The notes: a model not told the origin generated them from the letters alone. Shown: positions 48,389 to 58,277, numbered from the stretch's first letter. The stretch is 64,000 nucleotides of DNA from Caldibacillus debilis DSM 16016 (GCF_000383875.1 NZ_KB912880.1:14108-78107); one strand, 5' to 3'. Translations and numbers: made by a program.

Positions 48389-48554
48389 CGGAAACCGGTT
48401 CTCTTTTCGGAGGACCGGTTCATCGCATTTTTACCGGATATTCCGGATCTGCCCGCATCTTGATCCGGACTTGGGAGACGGGCTCGACGCATATGTCCCC
48501 GAAAAGACCCGGCAAGCCCCGGATTCCGGCCTCCATCCCGGCGAAAGGCGCCGG

Positions 48555-49736
48555 TCAATCCGCTTCCCGGAAGTTCAAAGGCGCATCCTTTCCCCGGATT
48601 GGACGTTCAAGGGGCGGGTGTTCTCCCAGCAGATTCCGTTCATCGGAAGGGACTTGGGACAAAACCTGCAAGACGAGATCGCCGGCGTCAGGGCGGTCGA
48701 TGCCGAGGGCCCGTTCGACGGGAGGAGGCACCGTTTCCAGGACGGAGACGATCCGTTTTTCCAAATCGCCGTCCGAGCGCCAGTCTTCCAGATGGACGAT
48801 GATCCCCTGCCTCTTCAAAAACTGCAAGTTTCGTTCTTCCTGCCCCGGCAGAGGATCCAATACGATGATCGGCAGCCTTTTCCATAAACATTCGGTGACC
48901 GTCACCCCGCCCGGTTTGGTGATGATCCCGTCGGCTTCTTCGTACAGACGGTTCATTTCATCTTTATTCGAAATGTACGGAATGGCTTCGAAATATTTCT
49001 GATCCATTTGTTCAATAAAGGAGCGGAGCCGTTCGTTTTTCCCGCATAACACCTTATAGCGGACGGCGCCGGAAGGCCGCAATCTTCCCAGAAAGGTTTC
49101 GATGGCGCCGACACCCATGTTTCCCCCGCTGACCAACACGGTGTAATTTTCCTTTTTTTTCCTGACTTTTTCCCCTCCGGCGAATACGGGATGGACGGGG
49201 ATGCCGGTCACGAAAATGCGCCCGGAATCCGCCCCTCTCGCTTCCAGTTCTTCCTTGAGCGGCCGGGACGGGGCAAAGTGGTAATCGATCTCGGCCACCG
49301 ACCAGAGCCGGTTGATGAAAAAATCCGTGTAGACATTGATGACCCGGCCGTTCCAGCGATTTTTCCGCTTCAGGCGGCCGATCAGATAGGAAGGAAAGGC
49401 ATGGGTGCAAATCACCAGATCCGGGTCCCGCGTTTTCAGCAGCATCTCCATTTTCCGCAAAAAAAGCCAATCGTAGAGGAGATAAGCCTTCTTTGCCTTC
49501 CCGTCTTTTACCGCGAAGACATGATACAGCCGGCTGTAAAGGTTCGGGAATTTTTTGATGCTAAACAAATAAAGGAGGGAGATGAGCCGTTCCAAAAACC
49601 CGTAACTTTCGGAAAGGATATCGACGACTTCTACGCTGCCCGGCACTTTCCCGGCGATTTGCGCCTTCAGGCTGCCGGCCACATGATGGTGGCCCGTCGG
49701 TATCTTTAACAGCGGCAAAATCAATACTTTTTTCAT
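48555..49736 (-). CDS. MGDG synthase-type glycosyltransferase, YkoN-like
   Basis: 393 residues of glycosyltransferase family 28. The N-terminal half has LPLLKIPTGHHHVAGSL and DLVICTHAFPSYLIGRLK; the C-terminal nucleotide-sugar site has LVSGGNMGVGAIETFL, the GIITKPGGVTVTECLWKRLPIIV loop and DPLPGQEERN. It resembles monogalactosyldiacylglycerol synthase and UgtP, so it probably glycosylates a lipid at the inner membrane. The ATG at 49736 follows GGGGTGAAC. It is divergent from a ykoP-like gene; B. subtilis pairs ykoN and ykoP too. Confidence 0.85.
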   Translation of the reverse strand: MKKVLILPLLKIPTGHHHVAGSLKAQIAGKVPGSVEVVDILSESYGFLERLISLLYLFSIKKFPNLYSRLYHVFAVKDGKAKKAYLLYDWLFLRKMEMLLKTRDPDLVICTHAFPSYLIGRLKRKNRWNGRVINVYTDFFINRLWSVAEIDYHFAPSRPLKEELEARGADSGRIFVTGIPVHPVFAGGEKVRKKKENYTVLVSGGNMGVGAIETFLGRLRPSGAVRYKVLCGKNERLRSFIEQMDQKYFEAIPYISNKDEMNRLYEEADGIITKPGGVTVTECLWKRLPIIVLDPLPGQEERNLQFLKRQGIIVHLEDWRSDGDLEKRIVSVLETVPPPVERALGIDRPDAGDLVLQVLSQVPSDERNLLGEHPPLERPIRGKDAPLNFREAD

Positions 49737-49890
49737 CGATGTTCACCCCAAGTCAACATTTCATCCGCGGTTCCCCGTTTTCCATTCCTGCCGGAAAATT
49801 CATTTATATTCCCGCCCGTCCCTAATAAAAATAATAAAAGCACGATTTTCCTTTTGAGATCGGTTTTATGTTCGGGAAAGGGGAGCGGCC

Positions 49891-50445
49891 ATGAACATAC
49901 GCGGGTTCTTTCTTGTGATGTGGAATCTTTGGGATCCGATCTATTTTTCCATGACCCGCTTGCGCTATATCGAACGGGACGGAGAACGGACGATCATCCG
50001 TGCCCGATTGATGAGATACCGCGGCAAGCCGGTGGTGTTGTCGGACGGGACCGTGATCGGGAAAAACGACCTGCTCATCAAGATCCATTTGCACAACGCG
50101 AAATTGTTAAAAGAGCTGCAGCGGTACAACCATGAGATCGCCAAGGGAAAGGCGATCTACCGGCATGTGAAGGAAACCCTTCCTTCCGTCGCCGCCTTTT
50201 TGGAATCCCATCGCCGTTTTTCCGAGATCAAAGGAATCGTCGGAATCACGACCCTGTACAAAAGCGGCGGCAAACTCGGATTTGAGGCCTTCCCGATCCA
50301 TAACCGCCTTTATAAGTATTATAAATTAATTCTGCTCTTCCCGATTTATATCCTTTCCAGCCGGTGGTTTTTTAAGCAAAAAATGCCGAAACCGGCCTAT
50401 TTGTTCATGTCAAAAAACACCCTGCTGCAGCGGTACGGGAAATGA
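49891..50445 (+). CDS. YkoP-family protein
   Basis: 184 residues, rich in basic and aromatic residues, starting MNIRGFFLVMWNLWDPIYFSM. It has a central region GTVIGKNDLLIKIHLHNAKLLKEL and a late hydrophobic segment KLILLFPIYILSSRWFF. The N-terminal WDPIYF and KIHLHN are features I associate with YkoP. Function unknown; the association with a lipid glycosyltransferase suggests a role in glycolipid metabolism. GGGGAGCGG precedes the ATG. Confidence 0.75.
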   Translation: MNIRGFFLVMWNLWDPIYFSMTRLRYIERDGERTIIRARLMRYRGKPVVLSDGTVIGKNDLLIKIHLHNAKLLKELQRYNHEIAKGKAIYRHVKETLPSVAAFLESHRRFSEIKGIVGITTLYKSGGKLGFEAFPIHNRLYKYYKLILLFPIYILSSRWFFKQKMPKPAYLFMSKNTLLQRYGK

Positions 50446-50765
50446 AAACCGACGGAACGGTCGGGTTCGGTGGCCGACGGAATTTTTTCGAGGGAAGAAC
50501 CGGAAGAAGATGATCGGAAAGCCAGTCGGCGCGGGCGGCTTAAGGTTTCCGGAAAAAATTTTCCGGAAATTTCCGTTCCGTCCGCATCCGGCGAAAAATC
50601 CCGGAAAATCGGATGAAGTCAAAGAATTTGAGCAAAAAGAAGCGGGCACAAAGCTGTTCCATTTCCGGAAGGCTTTGTTCCTTCGGCTGGAGGCAGGATT
50701 TTACACAAAATCGCTGGAACCATTATGTTATAATAATATTGATTTTCTTTTTGGGGTGGTAAAAC
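50446..50765. other. Intergenic region with ysmB promoter
   Basis: About 320 bp without a gene. An extended -10, TGTTATAAT (TATAAT at 50729-50734), is the likely ysmB promoter; no good -35 is seen. Confidence 0.5.
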
Positions 50766-51218
50766 GTGGCAGAACACGAGAACAATTCCCTTGACTGGAA
50801 AACGGTTGCAGCCATCGAGAAGGACTTGCGCTATATCTCCGGGATCATCAAGCAAAAAGGTCGTGAAATATTAAACAACTATGGGATCACGCCCCCCCAA
50901 TTTGTCGCCATGCAATGGCTTTTTGAAGAGGGGGACATGACAATAGGCGAACTTTCCAATAAAATGTATTTGGCGTTCAGTACCACGACGGACCTGATCG
51001 ACCGGCTGGAAAAAAACCGGCTGGTAAAACGGACGAAGGACGAGAAGGACCGTCGGGTGGTCCGTGTCCATCTGCTGGAAGAAGGAGTGCGGATCATTGA
51101 TGAAGTCATCAAAAAAAGACAGCAGTATTTGGCCGGTTTGCTGGTGAAATTCGAACCGGAGGAAAGGGAAGAATTGCAGCAATACTTGCAGAAATTGCAT
51201 CGCTACATGAAAGAATGA
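50766..51218 (+). CDS. ysmB: MarR-family regulator YsmB
   Basis: 150 residues from a GTG at 50766 with GGGGTGG upstream. The winged helix is MTIGELSNKMYLAFSTTTDLIDRLEKNRLVKRTKDEKDRRVVRVHLLEEG (residues about 58-107), with the DEKDRR wing. It is 10 bp before racE, the B. subtilis order. Its target is unknown, possibly its own operon with racE. Confidence 0.92.
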   Translation: MAEHENNSLDWKTVAAIEKDLRYISGIIKQKGREILNNYGITPPQFVAMQWLFEEGDMTIGELSNKMYLAFSTTTDLIDRLEKNRLVKRTKDEKDRRVVRVHLLEEGVRIIDEVIKKRQQYLAGLLVKFEPEEREELQQYLQKLHRYMKE

Positions 51219-51228
51219 GGGGAAAACG

Positions 51229-52026
51229 TTGAAAGCAAATCCGATAGGCATCATCGATTCAGGCGTCGGCGGCTTGACCGTCGTAAAAGAAGTCATTCGC
51301 CAGCTGCCCAACGAATCCGTCATCTATCTCGGGGATACCGCCCGCTGCCCGTACGGTCCGCGGCCTGCCCATGAGATTAAACGGTTCACATGGGAGATGA
51401 CCCGCTTTTTGCAGCAATTCCGGATCAAGATGCTGATCATCGCCTGCAACACCGCCACCGCGGTGGCTTTGGACGAGATCCGGGCCGGGCTTCCGATACC
51501 GGTGATCGGCGTCATCCATCCCGGGAGCCGGGCGGCGATCAAAATCTCCGAGACGAAACGGATCGGCGTCATCGGAACGGAAATGACGATCAAAAGCAAG
51601 GCCTATGAAAGGGCGTTGAAATCCATTCACAAGTCCATTTTTGTTACCGGTCTTGCCTGTCCGGACTTTGTGCCGCTCGTGGAGAGGGGCGAATGGTCCG
51701 GGGAAGAGGCGGAGCGGACGGTGGCCCGTTCCCTCGCCCCGTTAAAATCGCAAAATATCGATACGCTCATCCTCGGCTGTACCCATTATCCGCTTTTGGA
51801 GCCGGTCATTGACCGATTCTTCGAGCACCGGCTCCACCTCATCAGCTCCGGGGAAGAAACGGCCAGGGAAGCCAGTTTTCTGCTCGATTACATGGACCTG
51901 TTAAACGATTCCGGCGCCACCCCCAGGCATCTTTTTTTCACGACGGGGGAAGCGGAAAAATTCAAGTGTCTCGCCGAAAAATGGCTCGACCTCGGCGAAG
52001 TGGAGGTGGAAACGATCCGGCTGTGA
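51229..52026 (+). CDS. racE: Glutamate racemase
   Basis: 265 residues from a TTG at 51229 after GGGGAAAAC. It has the opening IGIIDSGVGGLTVVKEV, the two catalytic cysteines in IIACNTATAVA and LILGCTHYPLLEP, and LGDTARCPYGPR. It interconverts L- and D-glutamate, giving D-Glu for peptidoglycan (and for poly-gamma-glutamate where made). Co-transcribed with ysmB. Confidence 0.97.
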   Translation: MKANPIGIIDSGVGGLTVVKEVIRQLPNESVIYLGDTARCPYGPRPAHEIKRFTWEMTRFLQQFRIKMLIIACNTATAVALDEIRAGLPIPVIGVIHPGSRAAIKISETKRIGVIGTEMTIKSKAYERALKSIHKSIFVTGLACPDFVPLVERGEWSGEEAERTVARSLAPLKSQNIDTLILGCTHYPLLEPVIDRFFEHRLHLISSGEETAREASFLLDYMDLLNDSGATPRHLFFTTGEAEKFKCLAEKWLDLGEVEVETIRL

Positions 52027-52151
52027 GCCGGCGGGCGTTCCGGAAAAAAGTCACGGTTTGCCAAAAAGCAAGCGGGAGATTTTAAAAAAACGGTCTATTT
52101 TTCACAGAGGCTCGTATACATGTAGTACAAACCATGAGGAGAGGGGAATCT

Positions 52152-53195
52152 GTGAGGATGAAGGGCCGTTTCTTTTTTGTGCTGCTTGCGGTTTTCGCCG
52201 TTATTCTTTCCGGCTGCAATTGGCTCGCCGGCAATAAAGAAAGCATCGATCCGCCTCAGTCGGTTACCTATGAAGACGATTTGGAAGGGACGGATGGGGG
52301 AACGAGTTCCGAGGAAACGGCGGAAAACACCGTTCAGACGGAACTGTACTTGATCGATAAAAACGGGTATGTGGTGCCGAGAACCTTTTCCCTGCCGAAT
52401 ACCCAGGGGGTAGCCGCCCAGGCGTTGGAATATTTGGTTGCCGGAGGACCGGTTTCCGAACGGCTGCCCCAGGATTTCCGCGCGGTCCTGCCGCCGGGGA
52501 CGGAATTTTCCGTCGATGTGAGGGACGGGATCGCCACGGTGGATTTTTCCAAGGAATTTTCCGGTTATGCCCCCGAGGACGAACAAAGGATCGTGCAGGC
52601 GGTCACGTGGACATTGACCCAGTTTGATTCGATAAAGGGCGTCAAACTCCGTCTGAACGGCAAAGACCTGAGCGAAATGCCGGTGGATAAAACCCCCCTT
52701 CCGGACGTCCTGACAAGGAAAAGCGGGATCAATCTTGAACAACCCGATGTGGTTGACATCGCCAATACGAAGCCGGTCACGTTGTATTACATCGCCCAGA
52801 CGGATCACGACAGCTACTACGTCCCCGTCACCAAAAGGGTAAAGGGAACGGAAGAGGATCTGGCCGCGAGGGTCGTTGAAGAACTGATCAAGGGCCCGGC
52901 GTACGATTCGAAATTGTTTTCCCTCTTTAACCCCGACGCCCGATTGGTGGAAGAGCCGAAGATCGAAGACGGCGTTGTCACTTTGAACTTCAATGAAAAT
53001 ATTTTGGGCAGTTACGACAAAAAACTGATCAATGAAAACCTGCTCAACATGATCGTATTATCGCTGACGGAGCTGGACGGCATCGAAGGGGTTTCCGTCG
53101 AAGTGAACGGGGATAAAAATCTCGTCGATGAAGAAGGGAAAAATTTGACGGAGCCGGTGTCCCGTCCGAAAAAAGTAAACGCTAGTGGTTTCTAA
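52152..53195 (+). CDS. gerM: Sporulation and germination lipoprotein GerM
   Basis: 347 residues from a GTG at 52152 after GAGAGGGG; an ATG at 52158 is close. The signal sequence [17 protein letters not shown] has a clear lipobox (LSGC). Two GerMN domains follow, one from about residue 60 ([17 protein letters not shown]) and one from about 200 ([18 protein letters not shown]). GerM is needed for septal peptidoglycan remodelling in sporulation and for germination. In B. subtilis it is made in the mother cell under sigma-E. Confidence 0.93.
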   Translation: MRMKGRFFFVLLAVFAVILSGCNWLAGNKESIDPPQSVTYEDDLEGTDGGTSSEETAENTVQTELYLIDKNGYVVPRTFSLPNTQGVAAQALEYLVAGGPVSERLPQDFRAVLPPGTEFSVDVRDGIATVDFSKEFSGYAPEDEQRIVQAVTWTLTQFDSIKGVKLRLNGKDLSEMPVDKTPLPDVLTRKSGINLEQPDVVDIANTKPVTLYYIAQTDHDSYYVPVTKRVKGTEEDLAARVVEELIKGPAYDSKLFSLFNPDARLVEEPKIEDGVVTLNFNENILGSYDKKLINENLLNMIVLSLTELDGIEGVSVEVNGDKNLVDEEGKNLTEPVSRPKKVNASGF

Positions 53196-53228
53196 GGGGA
53201 AATTTTTTGATATACTACTATTGATACA

Positions 53229-53262
53229 AGAAGAGGCAGGCCGTTTTGCCGCCTCTTTCTTA
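53229..53262 (+). terminator. Terminator between gerM and rph
   Basis: AAGAGGCAGGC-CGTTTT-GCCGCCTCTT with one bulge, followed by a T-rich stretch. Confidence 0.75.
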
Positions 53263-53298
53263 CTTTTTTGTTTTTCACGGCTTAAGGAGGATTGGAAG

Positions 53299-54048
53299 TT
53301 GCGGACAGATAATAGAAGAAATAACGAGTTGAGGCGGACGGTCATCACGCCCCACTTCCTGAAGCACGCGGAAGGTTCGGTGCTGATCGAAGTCGGGGAT
53401 ACGAAAGTGGTCTGCAGCGCGAGCATCGAGGATAAGGTCCCTCCCTTTTTGCGCGGCACCGGCAAGGGCTGGATCACCGCGGAATATTCCATGATTCCGC
53501 GGGCGACGGAACAGCGGACCGTCCGGGAATCATCGAAGGGGAAAATTTCCGGCAGGACGATGGAAATTCAGCGTTTGATCGGCCGTTCCCTCCGGTCCGT
53601 CGTCAATTTGGATTTGATCGGGGAACGGACGATATGGATCGACTGCGACGTGATCCAGGCCGACGGAGGGACGAGAACCGCCGCCATCACCGGCTCCTAT
53701 GTCGCTCTCGTTTACGCCATCATCCATTTGCACAACCAACAGCCCTTTGACGTTTTTCCCGTCACCGATTTTTTGGCGGCGACGAGCGTCGGGATTTTGA
53801 AGTCGAAGGATATGGTCCTGGATTTAAATTACGAGGAAGATTCCAATGCCCAGGTGGACATGAATATCGTCATGACCGGGAACGGCCATTTTGTGGAAGT
53901 GCAAGGGACGGGTGAAGAGGCCACCTTCACCCATGAGGAACTGCTGGAGATGCTGGCGCTGGCCAAGGAAGGGATCCAGCAATTGATCTCGATCCAAAAG
54001 GAGACGCTGGGGGATATTGCGGAAAAAATTTTGCAAAACAAACAATAA
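53299..54048 (+). CDS. rph: Ribonuclease PH
   Basis: 249 residues from a TTG at 53299, seven bases after AAGGAGG; the open frame upstream is not family-like. Starts [33 protein letters not shown]. The phosphate site region contains [32 protein letters not shown], and [23 protein letters not shown] is conserved. It trims the 3' ends of tRNA precursors with phosphate. First of three coupled genes rph-rdgB-ysnB. Confidence 0.97.
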   Translation: MRTDNRRNNELRRTVITPHFLKHAEGSVLIEVGDTKVVCSASIEDKVPPFLRGTGKGWITAEYSMIPRATEQRTVRESSKGKISGRTMEIQRLIGRSLRSVVNLDLIGERTIWIDCDVIQADGGTRTAAITGSYVALVYAIIHLHNQQPFDVFPVTDFLAATSVGILKSKDMVLDLNYEEDSNAQVDMNIVMTGNGHFVEVQGTGEEATFTHEELLEMLALAKEGIQQLISIQKETLGDIAEKILQNKQ

Positions 54049-54063
54049 AAAGGTTGGGGAAAA

Positions 54064-54678
54064 ATGAAAGAAGTCATTATTGCGACGAGAAACGCCGGAA
54101 AAGCGAAGGAATTCGTCCGGCTTTTTTCCGAATTGGGCTGGACCGTGAGAACGCTGCTCGATTATGACAACATTCCGGATGTGGAGGAAACGGGAGAAAC
54201 CTTCGAGGAAAACGCGAGGATCAAGGCGGAAACCGTCTCCTCCCTGCTGAACGCGGCCGTGCTGGCCGATGATTCCGGTCTGGAAATCGATGCCTTGGAC
54301 GGAAGACCGGGCGTGTACTCCGCCCGTTACGCCGGAGCGGAAAAAAACGACGAGGCGAATATCGAAAAGGTGCTGCAGGAATTAAAGAACGTGCCGCCGG
54401 AAAAAAGAACGGCCCGTTTTCGCTGCGTATTGGCCTTTGCCGCCCCGGGAGAGAAGACCCGCTTTTTTTCGGGGACTTGCGAAGGAAAGATTTTGACGGA
54501 AAAGCGGGGATCGAACGGGTTCGGGTACGACCCGATTTTTTACGTGGAAGAAAAGGGAAAAACGATGGCTGAAATGGATCCCGGGGAAAAAAATCAAATC
54601 AGCCATCGGGCCGATGCCGTCCGCAAGCTGAAAGACTGGCTGCAGAACGGGTATCCGGAGGTGCGGGAGGAAAAATGA
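54064..54678 (+). CDS. rdgB: XTP/dITP diphosphatase (RdgB/HAM1 family)
   Basis: 204 residues. Family motifs: IIATRNAGKAKEFVRLF, VEETGETFEENARIKA, VLADDSGLEIDALDGRPGVYSARYAG and GSNGFGYDPIFYVEE, then the late SHRADAVRKL. It removes non-canonical purine nucleotides (XTP, dITP) from the pool. Known as ysnA in B. subtilis. Its stop overlaps the next start as ATGA. Confidence 0.97.
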   Translation: MKEVIIATRNAGKAKEFVRLFSELGWTVRTLLDYDNIPDVEETGETFEENARIKAETVSSLLNAAVLADDSGLEIDALDGRPGVYSARYAGAEKNDEANIEKVLQELKNVPPEKRTARFRCVLAFAAPGEKTRFFSGTCEGKILTEKRGSNGFGYDPIFYVEEKGKTMAEMDPGEKNQISHRADAVRKLKDWLQNGYPEVREEK

Positions 54679-55181
54679 AGATTTTGATCGTCAGCGACAG
54701 CCACGGTTTGCAAAGGGAATTGGAGGAATTGAAAAAACGCCACCGGGATGCGGAACTGTTCATCCATTGCGGGGATTCGGAGCTGGAGAAGGACGATCCC
54801 GCCATCCAAGGTTTTCATGTCGTCCGGGGGAATTGCGATTTCCACAACGGCTTTCCCGAACAGCTTCTCCTTTCGGTCAAGGATAAAAAAATCTTTGTCA
54901 CCCACGGCCATCTCTATCAAGTAAAAACCAACCCGCTGAATGTGTATTACAAGGCCCGGGAATCGGGAGCCGATATCGCCTGTTTCGGCCATTCCCACCG
55001 TTTGGGGGCGGAGATGGCGGACGGGGTTTTATTGATTAACCCGGGCAGCGTCCGCCTTCCCCGGGGCAGGTCGGAAAAAACCTACGTCGTGCTCGAGATC
55101 GGGGAAGATCATTACCTGGTCCGCGTTTATGAATATTTGGGTAAGGAATTGGAAGATTTGCGCCAGACCTTTCCGTTTTAA
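54675..55181 (+). CDS. ysnB: YfcE/MJ0936-type metallophosphoesterase YsnB
   Basis: 168 residues with the calcineurin-like metal ligands: ILIVSDSHG (Asp, His), FIHCGDSEL (Asp), VVRGNCDFH (Asn), VTHGHLYQVKTN (His) and CFGHSHR with INPGSVRLPRG. Probably a phosphodiesterase of unknown substrate. GGAGG lies before the ATG, which overlaps the rdgB stop. Confidence 0.93.
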   Translation: MKILIVSDSHGLQRELEELKKRHRDAELFIHCGDSELEKDDPAIQGFHVVRGNCDFHNGFPEQLLLSVKDKKIFVTHGHLYQVKTNPLNVYYKARESGADIACFGHSHRLGAEMADGVLLINPGSVRLPRGRSEKTYVVLEIGEDHYLVRVYEYLGKELEDLRQTFPF

Positions 55182-55465
55182 ATCATTTGCACCGCTGCCT
55201 AGAATTTCCACGAACTTTTTTACAGCTGCCGTTTTTTGCTAGCCGTCAAGGAAAATTCCGCGAACCCATTTGAGCGGGCGGCGCCGTTTTAAAGGCGCGA
55301 GAAGGAAGGAGGCGGAGAGGAAGTATGGGGCGGTGCGGCGCCAACGCCCGCTTTATGCGGCTGGCTGTGCGAACGATCCTCTTCCTTCGGCGATGGAATG
55401 TGCGGCATGTTTCCTAGGCGGTTTTGTGGCGGAAAGACCGCCTCCATTCCGTCGTGATGGAAAAA
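55182..55465. other. Intergenic region before repeat array B
   Basis: About 285 bp, no gene or convincing terminator seen. Confidence 0.45.
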
Positions 55466-55957
55466 ATGTCCGTCATAAAGTTTTTGATTTTAGACAAACC
55501 GCCTTGGATATCGGACATTGGGAGCGATGATGGACATTTTTCAAGCGATGATGGACATTTTTCAAGCGATGATGGACGTTTTTTCCGAGATGATGGTTAT
55601 TTTTTCTTCCATGTTGGACAAATTTTTTTCCATATAGAACATAAATGTGAAAATGATGAACAAATCGTTGAAAATGTTGGACAGTCCCATGGGATGATGA
55701 ATGATTTTGAACATTCCGGTCGAGATGTCGGATCAACCGCCGGGAAAGTGAAAACCAATGTTGGTCGTTTTACCGGAAATATGGGACATCCTAATCTTTT
55801 ATTGAACGTTTTGCAAAAAATGTTGGACATCTTCCCTTGGATATTGAACCGACCGCACCCGATGAGAAAAGGCATGTTGGACATTCCGGTCCGGAGAAAT
55901 GGAATGAAGCATTCCTTCGCAATGTTAAACAATAAAGCCGTCCTTATTGGCCGCTGA
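55466..55957 (+). repeat. Repeat array B: 19 cores resembling ATGTTGGAC, related to array A
   Basis: Core starts at 55466, 55487, 55508, 55527, 55548, 55569, 55590, 55611, 55632, 55653, 55674, 55694, 55725, 55758, 55781, 55820, 55841, 55874 and 55922. Steps are mostly 21, with 19, 20, 31, 33, 23, 39 and 48. The order of odd steps (19, then 20, then 33) repeats array A. Longer matches to A include CATGTTGGACAAATTTTTTT (55610) and AAATGATGAACAAATCGTTG (55651). A plus-strand frame (MLD heptads) ends at TGA 55957. It sits between ysnB and tRNA-Arg. Confidence 0.9.
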
Positions 55958-56155
55958 AGATGTGTATTGAATCTCCCAAAAGGGTCATGCCATGCCGCGA
56001 GGAAACGATGAAACCGAATGAAAAGGATGCCCTTTTAAACCTGTTCCCGCATTAACGGTAATTCCGCCGGATTCCGTCAAAAATGTGTTGACTGCCCCGC
56101 CGCTGACGATCCCGAAGAATGTTTACTTTTTAACGAGGGAAGGGTTAAAATAATA

Positions 56156-56184
56156 TTGACAGGGGAAGAGAATGATACTAAAAT
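56156..56184 (+). promoter_or_regulatory. Promoter of tRNA-Arg
   Basis: TTGACA (56156-56161), a 17-bp spacer, TAAAAT (56179-56184), about 48 bp before the tRNA. Spacing is optimal. Confidence 0.85.
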
Positions 56185-56231
56185 AAAATTTGTCTTTGAA
56201 CTCCGTGAAGGAGAAGGGTTCAGGGATCCTT

Positions 56232-56305
56232 GTCCCAGTAGCTCAGCTGGATAGAGCAGCGGCCTTCTAAGCCGTCGGTCGGGAGTTCGAATCTCTCCTG
56301 GGACG
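56232..56305 (+). tRNA. tRNA-Arg (anticodon TCT)
   Basis: Cloverleaf of 74 nt: acceptor GTCCCAG/CTGGGAC, D arm with AGCTCAGCTGGATAGAGC, anticodon stem CGGC/GCCG with loop CTTCTAA (anticodon TCT), and T loop GTTCGAATC. It reads AGA/AGG codons. CCA is not encoded. Confidence 0.97.
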
Positions 56306-56538
56306 TAACGAAAAAAGGCGATAAAGCCCGTCAAATCAACCTTCTCAAGCGTCTAGTGATACGGTCAAAGATGCGGTCATTTGCCGTATTATCACCGTTT
56401 TTATCACTGGCGTTTGGAGGTTGATTTTTTCTTTATGACAAAAAAACCGGAATACACTTTAAGATCTATACTATTGTTGGGGTTCTAAAACAATTCAAAA
56501 AATAAGACACGCGGGCTTCGATTTCTTTTCTACTTGGA
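56306..56538. other. AT-rich segment after tRNA-Arg, possible integration scar
   Basis: A minus-strand frame ending at about 56325 reads NGDNTANDRIFDRITRRLRR before its stop, which could be the tail of an integrase gene. That is tentative. DNA here is AT-rich compared with the core. Confidence 0.3.
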
Positions 56539-56574
56539 TTGGACCAACCAACAAAGAAAGGTGCCACGTGTCCA

Positions 56575-56802
56575 TTGAATCGTAACCTATTTCTCCCCGG
56601 TTTGAAAGATGTTAAAATCAACAAAGTGGAAATCTGTGAACATTCGATTCACCTCTACGTCGAAATGCCTGTGAAGCCCCACCGCTGCCCCCGCTGGTTT
56701 CTGAATAATAAAGAAATCACAAAAACTATTAAAGAAATCGGAAATAAAATAATCCCGGCCCCTATATTCAAATTCTATCTTCTTTTACTGAAAGCGTATT
56801 AA
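56575..56802 (+). pseudogene. Truncated ISL3-family transposase
   Basis: From a TTG at 56575 (AAAGGTG upstream) the product starts NRNLFLPGLKDVKINKVEI and continues HSIHLYVEMPVKPHRCP, the N-terminal, zinc-binding part of ISL3-family transposases. After one Cys the similarity ends, and unrelated sequence leads to a stop. Only about 45 of some 400 residues remain. Confidence 0.75.
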
Positions 56803-57528
56803 TCACTTTATTACATTTAATTTTAACGGATTTATAAAGGATATTTTTTTGAGATGAAAACATAGCGCCGAAAGGGCAGATTTGCCGATGCGCATCATGC
56901 TGAGCAGGCATTGATATTAATAAATTCCCAGTAAACATATTCCCTTGCCTGAATCTTTGCAGGTAAATCCATATGCCGATTTCAAATTTTTCCCATTCCA
57001 TCCCCTCCCATCTCCTACCCTTCCCCGTCGGAAAATTTCCCATCATCCATGACAAGCTGTATCCGCCGTTGGGAATTTCTATAAAACCAGAAAGGGAGAA
57101 AACTAAAAAATCGAAAGCGCTGTCCATCATTTCGGACACCCCTGTTCGTGCACCCGTTCACCGGCGGGAGAACATTGTTGCATTCTACAAGGAAATGATA
57201 ACCGGCGGAAGAAAAACCTTGGAATCTCGCCGCATTTTTTGTGCAGCCGTCAGTGCAGGATCAGCCGGGATTTCCTTTCCCGACGCCATCGCCGGTTTCT
57301 TTCGATCCACCAATCCGCCGGTCCCTTCATCCGTGTTCGGATACTCAGGATTGCCTTTTGTTCCGGTCCGAAAACTGCCGTGAATGTTCCGCATGGGGAG
57401 ATTCTTTTCCGGGCGAACAAAAATAAAACGAAATATTCATAGAATAAGAAAAAGTATGATATGATCATTAACAAACTTCCAGATGGAGGAGCGAATGGGG
57501 CGAAAAAATTCCGTGGGAGGGGTGAAAC
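56803..57528. other. Gene-poor debris region
   Basis: About 725 bp between the ISL3 remnant and the holin-like gene. Open frames on either strand lack ribosome sites and family features. The strand-neutral AT-rich start and GC-rich middle suggest joined fragments. Confidence 0.45.
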
Positions 57529-57780
57529 ATGTTTGAGATATACGATGTGGCGATTATTCCGTTGATTATAGGAGCGGTGGAGTTGATTAAAAGGATGGGG
57601 CTGCCTGCCAAATACAGCCCGTTTGCCGCATTGGCGCTGGGATTAACGGTCGGTTTGGTCTATTTGGATGCGCCGATAAAGGAAAGGATCCTTGTCGGGA
57701 TCATGTTCGGATTGTCGGCGAGCGGGCTGTATTCGGGCACAAAAAATATCGTGGAAAAAGGGGATGCAAATGACAGTTAA
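57529..57780 (+). CDS. Small phage holin-like membrane protein
   Basis: 83 residues from the ATG at 57529 after GGGAGGGG. Two hydrophobic regions, IIPLIIGAVELIKRMGLP and ALALGLTVGLVYL, then ILVGIMFGLSASGLYSGTKN. This layout is common among small prophage-encoded holins of Bacillus. No lysis enzyme follows: the next frame (MTVKDLTPGLGG) is cut after about 30 codons. Probably a prophage relic; it may still be expressed. Confidence 0.65.
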   Translation: MFEIYDVAIIPLIIGAVELIKRMGLPAKYSPFAALALGLTVGLVYLDAPIKERILVGIMFGLSASGLYSGTKNIVEKGDANDS

Positions 57781-58259
57781 GGACTTAACGCCCGGTCTGG
57801 GCGGCGCGGATCCGGGGGGCGGCCCCGGCCGAGCCCGCCAATGTGCTTATCCTTGAACCGGTGCAGGCGCGGCAATCCGAAGATTCACGATTCCGCGCCG
57901 AACCCGCTTTCCACAAACACGGGGAAAAGATGGCCGGACATTCGGTTACGACGTCCGTCTTTTTCTTAATAAAGAAAAGGCGGTTCCGCCATGAAAAATT
58001 CCCGGCCAAAGCGATGTCCGGCCAGGCCTGGAAATCCATTGCCGTGTAAGGTGCCGCAAACTTTGTGCTTCCTTGCCCGTCCGATGCGGAAGGCTTGAAC
58101 TTGCCCCTGCTTTTGGGCTTATTTCGGCGGATGCAAATGAGGGGCCGCCCGGGCCACTCCCTGCCCGGTTTCTTCATCCGCCGGCATCTCCCCTGTCCCC
58201 ATTCCCTGCGCTTCAAAAAAACACTTCTCAATTTTATATTTTTAAGATAAGATACGATA
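57781..58259. other. Intergenic region upstream of the chemoreceptor
   Basis: About 480 bp. It starts with a cut frame after the holin gene, then GC-rich sequence without a gene, and becomes AT-rich at the promoter. A -10-like TACGAT lies at about 58253-58258. Confidence 0.45.
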
Positions 58260-58277
58260 TGAATGAATATTCATTCG
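58260..58277. promoter_or_regulatory. FadR box upstream of the chemoreceptor gene
   Basis: TGAATGAATATTCATTCG matches TGAATGAMTANTCATTCA at 17 of 18 positions; only the last base differs. It lies 17 bp before the start codon, so binding would block transcription or elongation. Confidence 0.8.

Noticed and set aside
55424-55957. 177-codon plus-strand gene across array B
   Set aside because: The frame switches relation to the cores at the 19- and 20-bp steps, has no ribosome site, and its counterpart in array A is interrupted.
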